A stretch of 64,000 nucleotides of DNA from Diphasiastrum complanatum (lineage: Eukaryota; Streptophyta; Lycopodiopsida; Lycopodiales; Lycopodiaceae). The stretch lies in NCBI GenBank assembly GCA_029204225.1, contig CM055103.1, positions 27,330,293-27,394,292 on the forward strand, in the 5' to 3' direction. Below, piece by piece: positions 26,724 to 39,300 of the stretch. The notes below the pieces were generated by a model. That model ran no database searches. It saw only the letters and a list, made by a program, of their open reading frames with translations, and was not told the origin of the DNA. Within the stretch, counting starts at the first letter, position 1; each line of letters begins with the position of its first letter. A program made the translations under genes and the position numbers.

Positions 26724-29700
26724 CTTAAAGAACAGTACTAAATTGTTACACTGTTGTGAATAGGATCATCATAATATATGATATTGGGCCACATGGCACC
26801 AAAATGGGGTACACTGATGTTCCATGAACGTAATGAAAACTACACAACTAAGACTCGTCAAAGTCATGGTAGGAACCATCATCTGAATCTATGCCTGACT
26901 GCAGATCCCAAGGGTCTGCAGATGAATCGGAACTGGAGGGAGCCATATGCCATGGTGTGGCCCTGGCTCTGCTGCGTGCTCTGGCTCTCTGTTGTGTGCT
27001 CTGGCTCTGGATCCTCCCCCTGCCTCTGCCTCTGCCTCTCTCCCCTGCTCTAACCCCCCCTCTGCCTGCCCCCACCCCTGTGTCTACCCCTGCGTGTCTG
27101 TGTGTCAGGTGGCTGTGATCCTACGCCCTGGGATGGCCCTACCCACTGTGATGATACCTGGCCGACGGCTGCCTGTGATGCTCCACTCCTGTCTACAAAA
27201 AGCGAACTCAGCCCCCCCCCCCTCCCAAAACTCTCCCCCTAGGCTACGTGCAGGAATGGTTGGCTCCTCCTCTGTCTCCGCATCAGGGTCCACCAGCAGG
27301 TCCACCAGCAGGTCAGCCAGGTCATCCCCCTGTGCCTCCACCCCCATCTCCTTATCATCCTCCATATCCCCCTCAACCCACTCCTCCTCCTCATGATAGT
27401 CAGCCCCAAGCTCCTCTCCACCCTCCAAGCCCTCATCATCCCCCTCCTCAGCCCTATCCCTTTGCCTGTCTGCCCTCCTCGAACGCCGTAGAGCCCGTGC
27501 GTCAGCCTGTGCCTGTCTATAGAACTCTCTATAGATCTCATCATCCATCTCCTCCTGCGTGGGTGGTGCCCGAGGAACAGCAGCTGCCGAATCCACCAAG
27601 CAAGTGTCAGGGTTCACCTGCAACCAAAAACAACACATTGTTGTCAACAATTCATTCCATAATTCGAAAGCAATTCAGTTCGTCAAAGCATAGCAAGAAA
27701 CAGGGGGTGATGATGTGACTCACCTCGAGCATCTATGCCCCATCCTCGTGTGCGCCTCAACTGTTATGGCCATTGGCAAACACAAGGATACTAGTGACTC
27801 GTGAGACCCTAGGGGGTCCCGGCGGGGTGACACTCAGCCCCATAGTTCGGGATAATAACTCTTAGGGACTAGGATCTAGAGGGCTTGGTCTATATTCATA
27901 GGGAGTGCCACTAAATGGAGGGCACCCTTAGTTGCTAAGGGTGGGTCCCTAAAGTTAGGTAGGACCTGTGTGCCACATGCTCAGTATGCATGAGGGGCAT
28001 CCACATGCACAGTGGCAACTGTGCATGTGAGAGGAGTGCATGGCCTCTTGGAGGCTGGGTGCTGGTCCTATATGGTGGCCTGTGAATGTAGAGCCAGGTT
28101 GTGGGTGGAGATCCAGAGTCACTCTTCTTCTGTGTGGGTTCTTCTTCCATTGATCCTAATAGTGGTATCAGAGCGTGGATCCTGGCCCATGGGTGGGGTC
28201 AGCGCATTCTTCCTTCTCTTCCAGCGCTACTACTCTATCAGCGATCTCTGTCCTCCAGCGCTACTACTCCCTCAACGATCTCTCTCCTCCAGCGCTACTA
28301 CTCCCTCAGCGATCTTCCTCCATCGCTTTCTGATGGTCCTTCTTGCTTTCTATCACTATCAAGAGAGGCAGTAAGTAATCTGATTTTGGACAGGAGAGAA
28401 ATTCCAGTGGTGGGCGCTCAAGTCTATAGCAGCATCTGTGTAAAAGGAGCATCTATCACAAGAGGAAATCAGAATATTAGAAATCAGAAATCAGAATTCG
28501 ACAAAATCTGATTTCTGAAGGGCACTAGGACCTGTTTTTTGGGAGTAGACAGTACACAATCCAAATGTGGTTAGTTTTGGATCAGATTTGGAGGATAAGG
28601 TCTGCACACTACTCGCTGAAGGATGCAAATCTGTTGTACTTTTCTAGATATTCACATTTCAAGTCAAAATCTTGATTTTCTGGCCAGAATTGACCTTCTG
28701 GAGTCGAAGACACTACAATTTCAAACGGTGGCAGATTTTTCAAAAGTTGGACTTAGGATAGCTAACATACAGAAGGGCGCTCCAAGAGAAACAAATCTCA
28801 CAGCAATTGGTGGTCAGAAACGGTCTGGGTGATCATCCGAAGTTTGGCCAATATTCTTGATGTATTCGGAAAAAAGTCGGAAATTGCCAGATCACAGTTG
28901 CATGTTGAGACCGCCCAATCACTTGCATTTCCAAACCAAAGAAGCTTTCTCTCTCTTGTTTTTTGTTTTGCATGTCAGTGCATGAAGTTTTACACTCCTT
29001 GCATGTGCTAGTAAGTCAATTTTTGGGCATAATTAAACATTGTTATCTCTGTTCTATTACGCATGCTTAATTTTATAGACATGAGTCATACTCCTGTAGA
29101 CGAACTTGAAGATATAGTCATGTCCAGTCTGCCCCGTGGAACTTCTCCTGTAGAAAAGAGCCAGTCAGTTCCTCTTTTACCGCCTACTCAAGAACCCTCT
29201 CAAAATCCCTCCTTGCATGATGACATGCAGGATGTGGACATGAATGAGGGAGATGAAAATGAAGAAATACCATTAAATATTTTTGAGTTTAGGCAGTGGG
29301 TAGTAGAAACTTATGATCATCTTAAAAAACTAGACGAGTTTGTTGAGGAACAAGCCAATACCCAGCAAGAAACTAATGAAAGGCTTTCCAGACTTAAAAG
29401 ACTAGTGCGTGATAATGTTCAAAGTCTTAATGCTTTAAAACAAGCTGTTTTAGCGCAGTATCGAGTGACTCTTGGTATCCACGGTAGTAATTTATCTGTC
29501 CCACCATCACCCCATAAGGTAGTACCTAAAAATTTACGCCTTCCCACCTTTGGTGGAGAAGAAAAAGACCGTAACCGAGATTCGGTTGTTGCCTTTCTCG
29601 TTAAGCATGATGATGCTTTTCGATTAAAAGGGACTCTTGATGAGGATCGGCCTTTAGAGGCGAGCATCTCCCTGACGGGAAAAGCCTTTAGGTGGTGGAT

Positions 29701-32700
29701 AAGTCTGCGGGAAAGTGGTTCAGAACCAAAGACTTGGGATAGTTTTCAGGATATGTTTAAGAAAAATTTCCTACCTGAAAATGAAACCGATAGAAACTGG
29801 GAAGATTGGGAAACCTGTTGTATGGGAAACCATCCTCTCACCCAATATATCGCCAGTTATCGGGATGCTACCATGAAATTATCTGACTTAGATGATTATA
29901 ATCAGGTAAGGATTCATTCGGGGTTTGCAAGCCGAATACCAAAAGTATCTTCGGCCTTTAAAGCCCAAAACATTGGAAACTGCTATCACACTAGCTCAGA
30001 CCTTTGATGACATAGTTCGCCCAAAAGGTAAAAGAGTAATAGAAGACACCCGACCTGAAACCTCCAAGCATGGAGAGAAGAGAAAAATTTCGACATCTAA
30101 TTCTTCGAACAAAAAAAGGTATAGATTGTCGAGAAGTGACATCGAAAGAGCCAAGAGGGAGCACTTGTGTTTCATTTGTATGGGAAAAGGTCATAACAAG
30201 AGTCAGTGTCCTAAAGTACAACATAAAGGGAACACTGACGAAACTCCCGGTAAGAACCAAAATGGTCCTTTTAAGAAACTGGAGAAGCAAGTTCACACTG
30301 TCCAAGTTTTGCCTTTGGGACAGTCCCCCAAGGTAAAGTTTGTTCACGTGTCTCATATAAATGAGGCACATACCTGTTCAGTTACTGCTAACGTTTGGCA
30401 ACCTGCAGTCGGACCTCATACTATTTCCGATTGTTAGGAAGTATTAATGGCCAGAAAGTTCAGATAATGGTGGACGATGGGGCAACCCACAACTTTCTAA
30501 ACCATTCTTTGGTGAAGAAGTTGAAGTTAGAGCAGAAACCAAGCGATCATCAATATGTAGTTACACTTGCTGATGGTCAGCGTAAAGATATTTATGATAC
30601 TTTTGTTCCACAAGTTCCCATACAAATCCGAGACTATCAAGATACTTTAGACTTTCAAGTAATGAGCTTGGCCTTGGCAGATGTAATACTTGGTCGTGAA
30701 TGGTTGTTTATGTTATAAACTACTAGTGGTCTTGTGCGTAGTTATGTTGATAACACTTTGGAGTTTGTTTATAGAGGTCAAAAAGTTAAGTTGGTTGGAA
30801 ATGCAAGTGTGCCGGCTTCGCCAGTTGTTTCTTTTGTGCACTTGAAGCAGCTAGTACGGAAACAAAAAAATTGAAAAGGTATTTCTTTGTTTCCTTACTT
30901 TTGAAACTTTTTCAAGTAATACAAGTTTATCTTTTCCATATCCAAAGAAATGTGTTTCTTCTGTTGAGAGAAAAGAGAGAGATGTGAGTTTGCAAACTAT
31001 TTTAAATGATTTTAAAGACGTCTTTCCTAGCGATTTACCATCCGGGTTACCCCCGAGAAGAGAGGTAGATCATCCCATAGAACCAATACCCGGGACTAAA
31101 CCTATTAGTAAGCCTCCTTATAGGTTGAGCCATGCGAAACACCTAGAGGTAGAGCGGCAGCTGCAACAGTATTTAGCTAAAGGGTTTATACGCCCCAGTA
31201 AGTCACCATGGGCTGCGCCCATTTTGTTGGTTAAGAAAAAAGATGGGTCCATGCATACGTGCATAGACTATAGGGCCTTAAATAAACTCACAATTAAGGA
31301 TAAGTATCCTTTGCCCAGGATTGATGAGATCTTTGATCTTATTCCACTTATGAGGAGTTGTTCGCAATAGTCTATGCTCTTAAGAAATGGAGGCACTACC
31401 TCTATGGAGCTAAGTTTGAGATCGTGTTTGATCAAGAAAGTATCAAGTGGCTTTCCTCCCAAAGTGACTTGAAAGGAAGAAAAGCTCGCTGGGCCGAACT
31501 GCTCCAGGAGTTTGACTATCAACTAAGGTATAGGAAAGGGCGCTACAATGTGGTAGTAGATGCCTTGAGTCGAATGCCCATGGTAAGCGCGCTAAGTTTT
31601 ACGGCATTCAGGACTGAATTCCTGGAATCACTCAGAGGAAAGTGTGTTAGTGATTCTCACTACGCACCTGTGTGGCAGGCAATTGAGCAAAGGAATTCCA
31701 CAGCCACACCAGGGCCATCGGAAGATGTTGCAGGGCCATCGGAAGATGTTGCAGTTGCGTCGGGACGGGACACGCCACCTGAAGATGTTGCGGAAACATC
31801 CGGAGTGGATGTGCCATCAGCAGGTGTAGAGAAAAGTCACGACAGTCCTAGTGCAGGGCACCCTGGGATAAAGAGGACCTATGCTCTTGCAAAGAATAAG
31901 TTTTATTGGCCTAGTATGCAAAAAGACGTACAAGAGTACATGTTAAGGTGCACCACATGCCAGGCCATAAAGGCTGAACGTCTCAAGGTAGGCGGGCTCT
32001 TCCAGCCACTCGAGATACCCGGTGGTAGATGGGAGAGTATCAGCATGGATTTTATAGTGGGGTTACCAAGAACAAATAAAGGCCATGACTCGATCTGGGT
32101 AGTTGAAGACCGATTGACCAAGACGGTGCGGTTTGTACCGACCAAGAAAATTGTTACAGCTCCAGAAGTCGCCAGGCTTTTTATAGAAAACATCTATAAG
32201 CTATATGGCCTTCCCCTAATATAATTAGCGATCGAGATCCAAAGTTTACAGGTAACTTTTGGAGAGCGTTGTTTAACAAGTTAGAAACTAAGTTGTCTAT
32301 GAGCTCCATTGATCATCCCGAAACGGATGGTCAAACGGAAAGGGTCAATCAGGTTCTAGAAGATATGCCACGAGCATATGTTAGTATCTTCCACTTTTGG
32401 AATTTGCTTATAATAGCACTAAACACACCACTACAGGGTATAGTCCATTCATGCTAATGTATGGATTTCAGCCTAGAGCCCCCATGGCCATAGGGCTTAG
32501 GAAGGAAAAAGTACAGAGTGTTAGAGAGTTTCTTGAGGATATGGAAACTATGATCAAGATAGCTAAAGCTAATGTGAAGCAAGCACAAGCGCGAGCTACG
32601 CATTATACTAATAAAACCCGTAGCAATGTGACCTTTCAAGAAGGTGATCGGGTGTTTCTGAAAGTTCCTGGGTGGAGATCCAAAGTCACTCTTCTTCTGT

Positions 32701-35700
32701 GTGGGTTCTTCTTCCATTGATCCTAATATCAGCATACGGCCGTTGGTGTTCACCAACCGCCTACACTGCTCGATGGACAACCTGTTCCTCTTCTGCGTGT
32801 GATACAAGGCCCAGGTGCTCCAATTCCGCTCGCAAGCTCCTGCTGAACAATCCTGTGCAAGGACTCTCTCGGCCAGTCGTCGCAGGTCACCTGTGCCACG
32901 CCCATGGTAGCCCCACCATGTAACAGGCCTCAGCATATCCTCCCTCCGCCGACTCTGCTCTCCATCGAAAGGAAATTGGTAGCGCTCAAAGATCAACAGC
33001 TGGTATGCAATGTTAGTGAGCATCGGACCTGTTGGCAGAAGAAAAAACATGGCACGTGTAAGTCCTCTCGAATTCACACACTAGCAATGAGCACACTACA
33101 ATCACTACTGCAATGCTTAGGCTACCAAGCAATTTATCACACGTACCTAGTCCAGGACATACGCGCTCTGTGTACTCCACCCATCCCCGGTGCAGCTCCC
33201 GATCGTCCCGATCCCGAGTCTCGCGCCACAAGGGGTGCAATATGTGGGCTACGGCGTGGATGGGTCGGTGGAAGTAGTTCCTATCTAGCCTCCCAGATAT
33301 ATGAGATCTCGCGCCTCCTGCAGCAGAAAAATTACAACAATCATGTAACCCTAGCATAAAAGAAACGAATCAGACTTGAGTGAGAAACAACAAACTAGAC
33401 ATTGAAGAGTCATACCTGTGCTCGTCCAAGGCTGACGTCAGAATCCCCTCGCCGATGCAGTCCATGAATTCGTAAATGAGGCCGAGAGTGCACCCCTCAC
33501 GGTCTACCAGGCACAGCACTCTGAAAATGGGTAGGACCCCAGTAATCTCCTCTAGCACGTGTCCAAAACTCATCGCCGAACACAGTGTACTGGAAAAAGG
33601 CCGAATGTGGGATGTCCATGAACTCTCGGAAGGCCTCATTGGAAACCATCCGCCGCAATGCGTCCTTCATTACTAATAATCGAGCAGGCAACCGTTCAGT
33701 AGAAGAAAACACACTGCATTGAAAAACATTACCAGCCTAAAACAGAGCTGAACACATCCGAGCACGCGTCACATTGATTCTAGTAAAATCATAGGAGTCC
33801 AGAGCAGGCCTAAACCATGCTGCTAGCGGATGCTTGCACGATGCTCCACGACCAAACCCTACAAAACATGGAATTAGGGCATGGAAATTGAAATTGAGAT
33901 ACGGACGTAGAAGGGCGGAACGGATGTTACAGGAGTCTCTGCAGGCATGTGGAAATGCATTCTAGGCTCAGACATCACCTGAATCGGTTGCCCACAAGTC
34001 ATTTTGTGAAAATGGCAAAAAAAAACAAGCATTTGGATTGTGGTGTTCAAATCTCGCAAGGCGGGCCGTAATGGTTGAAACTGACCCTGTAGGAATCACC
34101 GTGGGCATGAAGAAAGGTGGTCTAGAGCCACAAACTATGCTTGATTTGGTTGCCTACAGCTCAATGTCAACACTTGCGAAAAAACAAGCCTACACTTACC
34201 AAAAATCGAAAACTGATCGTTTCGATCTGCGCGAAGCTCAAATTCCCTGACACCGTGCACACCACCTCCGTATCGCCGAGTAGATGCCTGCCAACTATGC
34301 ACACGCCTCAATCAGACACTTGTAGATCAAAATAAATAAATTTAGCTCCTCCACGGCTGGCGCGATTCTGGCCATGAAGAGGAGCAAAAAAATTTTAATA
34401 TACTGTTTTTTTTAACACGTTTCTGGGAGGAGAAACGCGTTTCTCAGAAACGCAGTTTCAGAAACGCGTTTCTGGGCATCTATGCATAGAACTAAAAATT
34501 ACATCTCAAATGTGCATCATATCATGGGAGAGTACAAAAAGTCTTCGACATCAAATAACTAACAAAAGACATGAGAATGAATAAAATGCAAATCATCCCA
34601 ACTAAAAGCTAAAAAGACCACGCCATGCGTAGCTACCAAATGTAGAAATGGCTCATGAAATATAATGAAGCTCTATGATTGGATCCATGAGGTCTGAAAA
34701 ATGACAAACTGAAGTGGAAGTGGGTGTTGATGATGTAGTATGTCGAGAAGACTGTTGTTGAGCTCGTAAGCTTGGTGGGCATGACCTAGAAGCACAACAA
34801 AGTGTTTGACCTATGGATTGACGTGTAGATTGCCCGCATTGTCTCTACACAGGGCATGCTTTCTAGTGAAAACATTTGCCTCATCTTTCAAACCACTCTC
34901 TGCATCAGAATCATCTCATGAGCAAGGCTGGGAGAAGTATTAGTTGACAGGTTACCACACCAAATCATGGCCCCCAACAATGGTAGTACTGCATGTCACT
35001 CCTCATGCAAAACATCTCTCTGATCCTCATAAAATATGGAGCTAAAGTCATTGGCTAGCCCTGAAAACGACAATAGTAGTAACAAGGACACTAGAAAACA
35101 AAATCCTCCTCCGTCTCTATCAAACCCACTATAAATAGCTGAAGGTCTAAGTATATGGTGTTTGATTTATGCTAAAGTTGGACTTATATTTGGATATTGT
35201 GAGATCCTGTAGCTTAATTCAGACTTGAAATTGTTTGAACTTTTGAATTCTTACCTTTCTGTTTTATTTGAAAATTCTTCTGATGGCGGTAAAGCAAAAA
35301 ATAGCAAAGAACATCAATGTTCAAGTCCAAAACATACTTCAAAAAGAAGAAAATACTGGACATCAACTGTTACATACTTTACAACATGAATTTAGAGACA
35401 CATGCCCAATAGAGCTACTTCATGATCTGCATCCAAAAAGAAGTAGACCATAGGATGGAAGTCGTTCAATCTTCCAGCAACCATATATTTTAGCCAGAAG
35501 GAAGAGGATGAAGTAACCAAATGAATGGAAGAATTAAGTAGCCAGACTGTAGAGAGGACGGAAGTAAAATGTGCGTGGATGAATAACTAGATTACAAAGG
35601 TCTAAATAAGTCAACCTTGAATAACAAATATCCCCTACCCAGAGTGGATGACTTGGTAGAACATCTCAACAGAGCAAAATACTTCACAAATATTGATGCC

Positions 35701-36289
35701 TAGATGGAGTATCATAAAATCTAGATTTTAACTACAATTATTCCTAACGTGGCTTTAGGGCCATTACAAGTTCTTAGTCTTACCAAATTGAGTAGAATAA
35801 TGCTCCAGCAATTTGCAACATGTGATGACCGATTTATTTCATCTGTGTTTGGGAAAGTTAGTCGTGGTGTTTCTTGATCACATTCTATTCTACAATAAAA
35901 CAATAGAGGAGAGAAAAGAGAAGCTCTATTCCTAAGAAAACCAACTGTAAGTTTCTAAAGCAAAATTACTAAATTTCAAGTACGCAATATCACTTGTTGT
36001 TACTAGAATTGATTTTGACAAGACAAAGATAGTAAAAGAAAGGTTAACATCAAGCAACTGATATCATTTTCGAGTTCTAGATTCTCCTTAAAAGTTTCAC
36101 TAAAGGTTATGCCAAGGTAGCGACACCCTTAATGATGAATTAAAGAGATCAATCTAATATGCTCAAAGTTCAGGTAGTAAGTGTGCACTCAATGGATGAA
36201 ACTTAGTCATGAATCTCCCAACATATCAAAATAAAAGTAAGGGAGTAAGTCAATAGTTTAACTAGAGCTACTTGTAGTTTCATCAGGGT

Positions 36290-36343
<54 letters not shown>

Positions 36344-39300
36344 ATCACACTATTATGTGGCAAATCTTGTCTGAATGTCATGACTCTCCAATTGCAGACC
36401 ATTCAAGCATACACAGGAATTACAATTGGCTACCTAGGTATTTCGATAGAGGCCAAAGGTGAAAACCTTCATGGTAAAATATCTTCTCATTTGTAAAAAA
36501 ATCTCAATTTTGTTATTCGCCTTCCAAGAAGTTGTATAGATAACAATGCTATTTGGGTGACAATTGATCGTCTGACAAAAATGGTAACATTTATTCCAGT
36601 GAGAAGTAATGTAACGGCTTCTGGATTGGCTCGGTGTCGATTCAAACGGAAGGAGGGCAAGTTCCCTCAAACTTACCCCAAATTAAAAATAGCCCTTCCA
36701 TGTAAAACCTTCCTGCCCTGTATAGAAAATGGCCTCTACTGCCAATAAGAAAGTTTGGAATGGAAAGAGACTGAAACCTGAATACTTCCACAAAGGTTAG
36801 ATGTCCAAAAGTAGCTCCTAAAGAGATTACAAAATCAATGTCATTGCAAAGACAAATATCAACCAATAGAGACTTTGATACTCAAAATTGAAGCTGGTTC
36901 TAATGTGCACGAACTTTGAGAATCCAAATTTTATGAAAGCAAGCTGCATTAAGATTTTCCAGCACGATGACGCAAAGTAGAATTCCAGAGCAGTAGCAGA
37001 TACCTTAAAAACGACCCAACAGAATCTTCAGACCTTTTTTTTTCTACAGCTTGAAAAGAAAACTTGAGCAAAACCACTGAAATAAAGCATGAAGAGCTTG
37101 ATAATACATTGTCACCTCATCCAGAGTTGATATGACGATTGCAAATGCTTTCTCTGCAGCCAGCTTTGAGCGAAGGTCTTTAATCTTTTCCTTGGCCGAG
37201 AGACCAGTAAACTTCAAGGACTGGATACGAACAGGGAAAATTCGTTCAGGAGGTCGATTCTCCCAGATAGCATCCACAAGGTTATGGTGAAGCTGGATTA
37301 ATTTCTGCTCTTTTTTAGCAAAAGCTTGCTCCCAACGCTTTGCTGTGTCTACTGATATACACCATGGATCTACACCAACTGTGGAATCTTTTGACAGATT
37401 CTGTACAACAGTTAAAACAAAGGTTATGATCGTTTTAGAAATAAGTTTACAAAAGGACTCAAATAGGCATACATGCTCTCTGAATGTTGGTTGTCATTCT
37501 GCTATGTCCACATTCAGATCTAACCCTCACCTCGAAGCATTTCTGATAAGATCTGCTACCAAAATTACCATAAACTCGATCTCCTTACTCAACTATACTA
37601 CCAAATGTAACTGTTTGTCTCCGCTTGCTTTCAATTTCCAATCAACCAGTCATTTTCCATAGGTTGAAAGAAGTACATAAAACCCAATCCACCAGTGAAA
37701 ATGGACTCTTTTGGCTGTGAGCTTCACATGGACGTGCAGGTGTGCATGTGTGTGTGTGCGCGTGCAGGGTGGGTGCATATGTGTGCTTTTGCCCAAGTAT
37801 GGATTGAAATTAGCCACAACCCACAACCATACAACTGGTAGTTTAACATCAAAAAAAGCTCAAAATCACATAAAACGAAGACCTTCACACCAAATAGATC
37901 AAAAAACACAATGTTTAGCTTGGTCTGATGAATTTCCTAAGAATTGCCAGAAAGCATCTTAATGGTCTGCAAAGCATACAGAATAATGCACTTCCTAGAT
38001 GAAGAGTAGAAAGTAAGCTTTAAAGCAATTACATCAGAGAGCCAAGTCTCCACAGTTGGATCTTCTCCGATACGCATCAATTTCCAGCGGCTACTCAGCT
38101 GCTGTGTTGCCTGCAAAAAGTATCGACCGTCGGTCCATAACAGTGCTTCATCCTTTGTAATAACGGCCAATCCTGCATCAACAAGTGGTTAACAATTTCA
38201 TAAGACCTTTACATTGATATCCTGAAACTGGAATTTCAAGATCGAAAGCTAACAAACACCCTTATATCTTTTCCACAATTTTCCATAGCATAAAAACACT
38301 AGCTCCAAATCTGGGCATTCACTTTACTGATTATTATTTAAAAGGAGACAAAAATATATCTAAAGGAAAAAAAGGATTTGAAGTGTGAACACAAAACTAT
38401 GAAAACCTGAAGTACCAGAACTGCAGCAAAAAAAGTGTATCTTCACAAGAGGCTCACAGCCTACGTAATACCTCAACAATCTCTACGAAATAAACCTTTC
38501 CTTGATATCAAATAACTGCGTACAGATTCCTGATCAATAAGGCAAAATAGAGCAATTTCCAAACACTTCATACAAGATTGAAATGAGCAACCTATGCAAA
38601 CACGTCTGACAAGATGAGTTTCTAATTAAGTTTCTCACCAGCACTTCCAGTAAAATGAGAAACAAACTCTCGCCTCTTATCTCTATCTGCCACGTACTCG
38701 CTCTGTTAAGCATAACAAACAAGCATGAATGATCTATGAAAGAATGTATCGCAAGTAACAAACAAGCAAATCTGCTCGCAAAAGAAGAAGACTAATCATT
38801 GTCACAAGCCATAAACACTTTCCAAACTTTCAAACTTGGCTTAGAAGTAAATGCCTGATACAGTAAGAACGCTCAATAAGAACATCAGTGCAGGCAATAC
38901 ACATGTAGATTATTTCCATATTGAGGGCTTGTTTTTCTAAAATCTTCACAACAAGGGAGCACAAAGGCTGTTCTTATTCACTACAGCCACAAGAAGATCA
39001 CTATTACTGCCAATAGCACGTGCCACGTACTACTTCGTCTCAAGCACAGCTACTTACGAAGTCCATTCAGTCGACTCCGAAACCTTGACCTGATTTGTAG
39101 TGAACATTATAAATGACCAAGGAAAAACAAATCACACATATGCAACTGCAGGTGGCTACCTGAGTGTTACCTGGGACAACACATTAAAATGGGCATAAAA
39201 CCTCCACAAGCTTCAAGTTTAAAGTAAAAATCTTAAAACCTGAACTACAAGCTAGAGCGTGTCAAGAATTATGTTCATTATCCTAGTCAATGATATTGGC

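Larger units (their letters stand above)
27762..32728 (+). mobile_element. Ty3/gypsy element nested in the hAT, RT core deleted
   Basis: Plus-strand LTR retrotransposon: complete 400-bp 5' LTR (27762-28161), primer site, gag, protease, RT start, RNase H and integrase, ending in the last 60 bp of the 3' LTR. Flanks TCAAC (27757-27761) and TCAGC (32729-32733) form a 5-bp duplication with one mismatch. The RT palm is deleted at about 31345 and the region from the end of integrase to most of the 3' LTR is deleted at 32669. Because the LTR ends still mark the site, the hAT coding sequence reads on across it. Confidence 0.85.
26848..33712 (-). pseudogene. hAT transposase remains, interrupted by a gypsy element
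   Basis: Minus strand, from high to low coordinates: [20 protein letters not shown] near 33560-33640; after a frameshift near 33565, [19 protein letters not shown] and [14 protein letters not shown] (33560-33440); [14 protein letters not shown] (33270-33220); then an exon starting near 33020 with [20 protein letters not shown] and [20 protein letters not shown], the hAT dimerisation domain. The gypsy inserted just after this. Beyond it, a GTGAGT donor near 27723 and a GCAG acceptor near 27619 lead to an acidic and then RGRGRG-rich C-terminal region ending at 26848. The N-terminal zinc finger and first catalytic Asp are not found. Confidence 0.75.
26159..34484 (-). mobile_element. hAT transposon with TIRs and 8-bp TSD, carrying a nested gypsy element
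   Basis: Terminal inverted repeats of 13 bp (CATAGATGCCCAG at 26159-26171 and its complement at 34472-34484) have the CANNGATG form known from Ac-like hAT elements. The flanks CAGAGAAC (26151-26158) and CATAGAAC (34485-34492) match at 7 of 8 positions, as expected for an aged 8-bp duplication. Subterminal regions repeat the palindrome GAAACGCGTTTC. The transposase remains are on the minus strand, the same strand as APP1. A gypsy element sits inside at 27762-32728; without it the hAT is about 3.4 kb. It occupies most of APP1 intron 4. Confidence 0.85.
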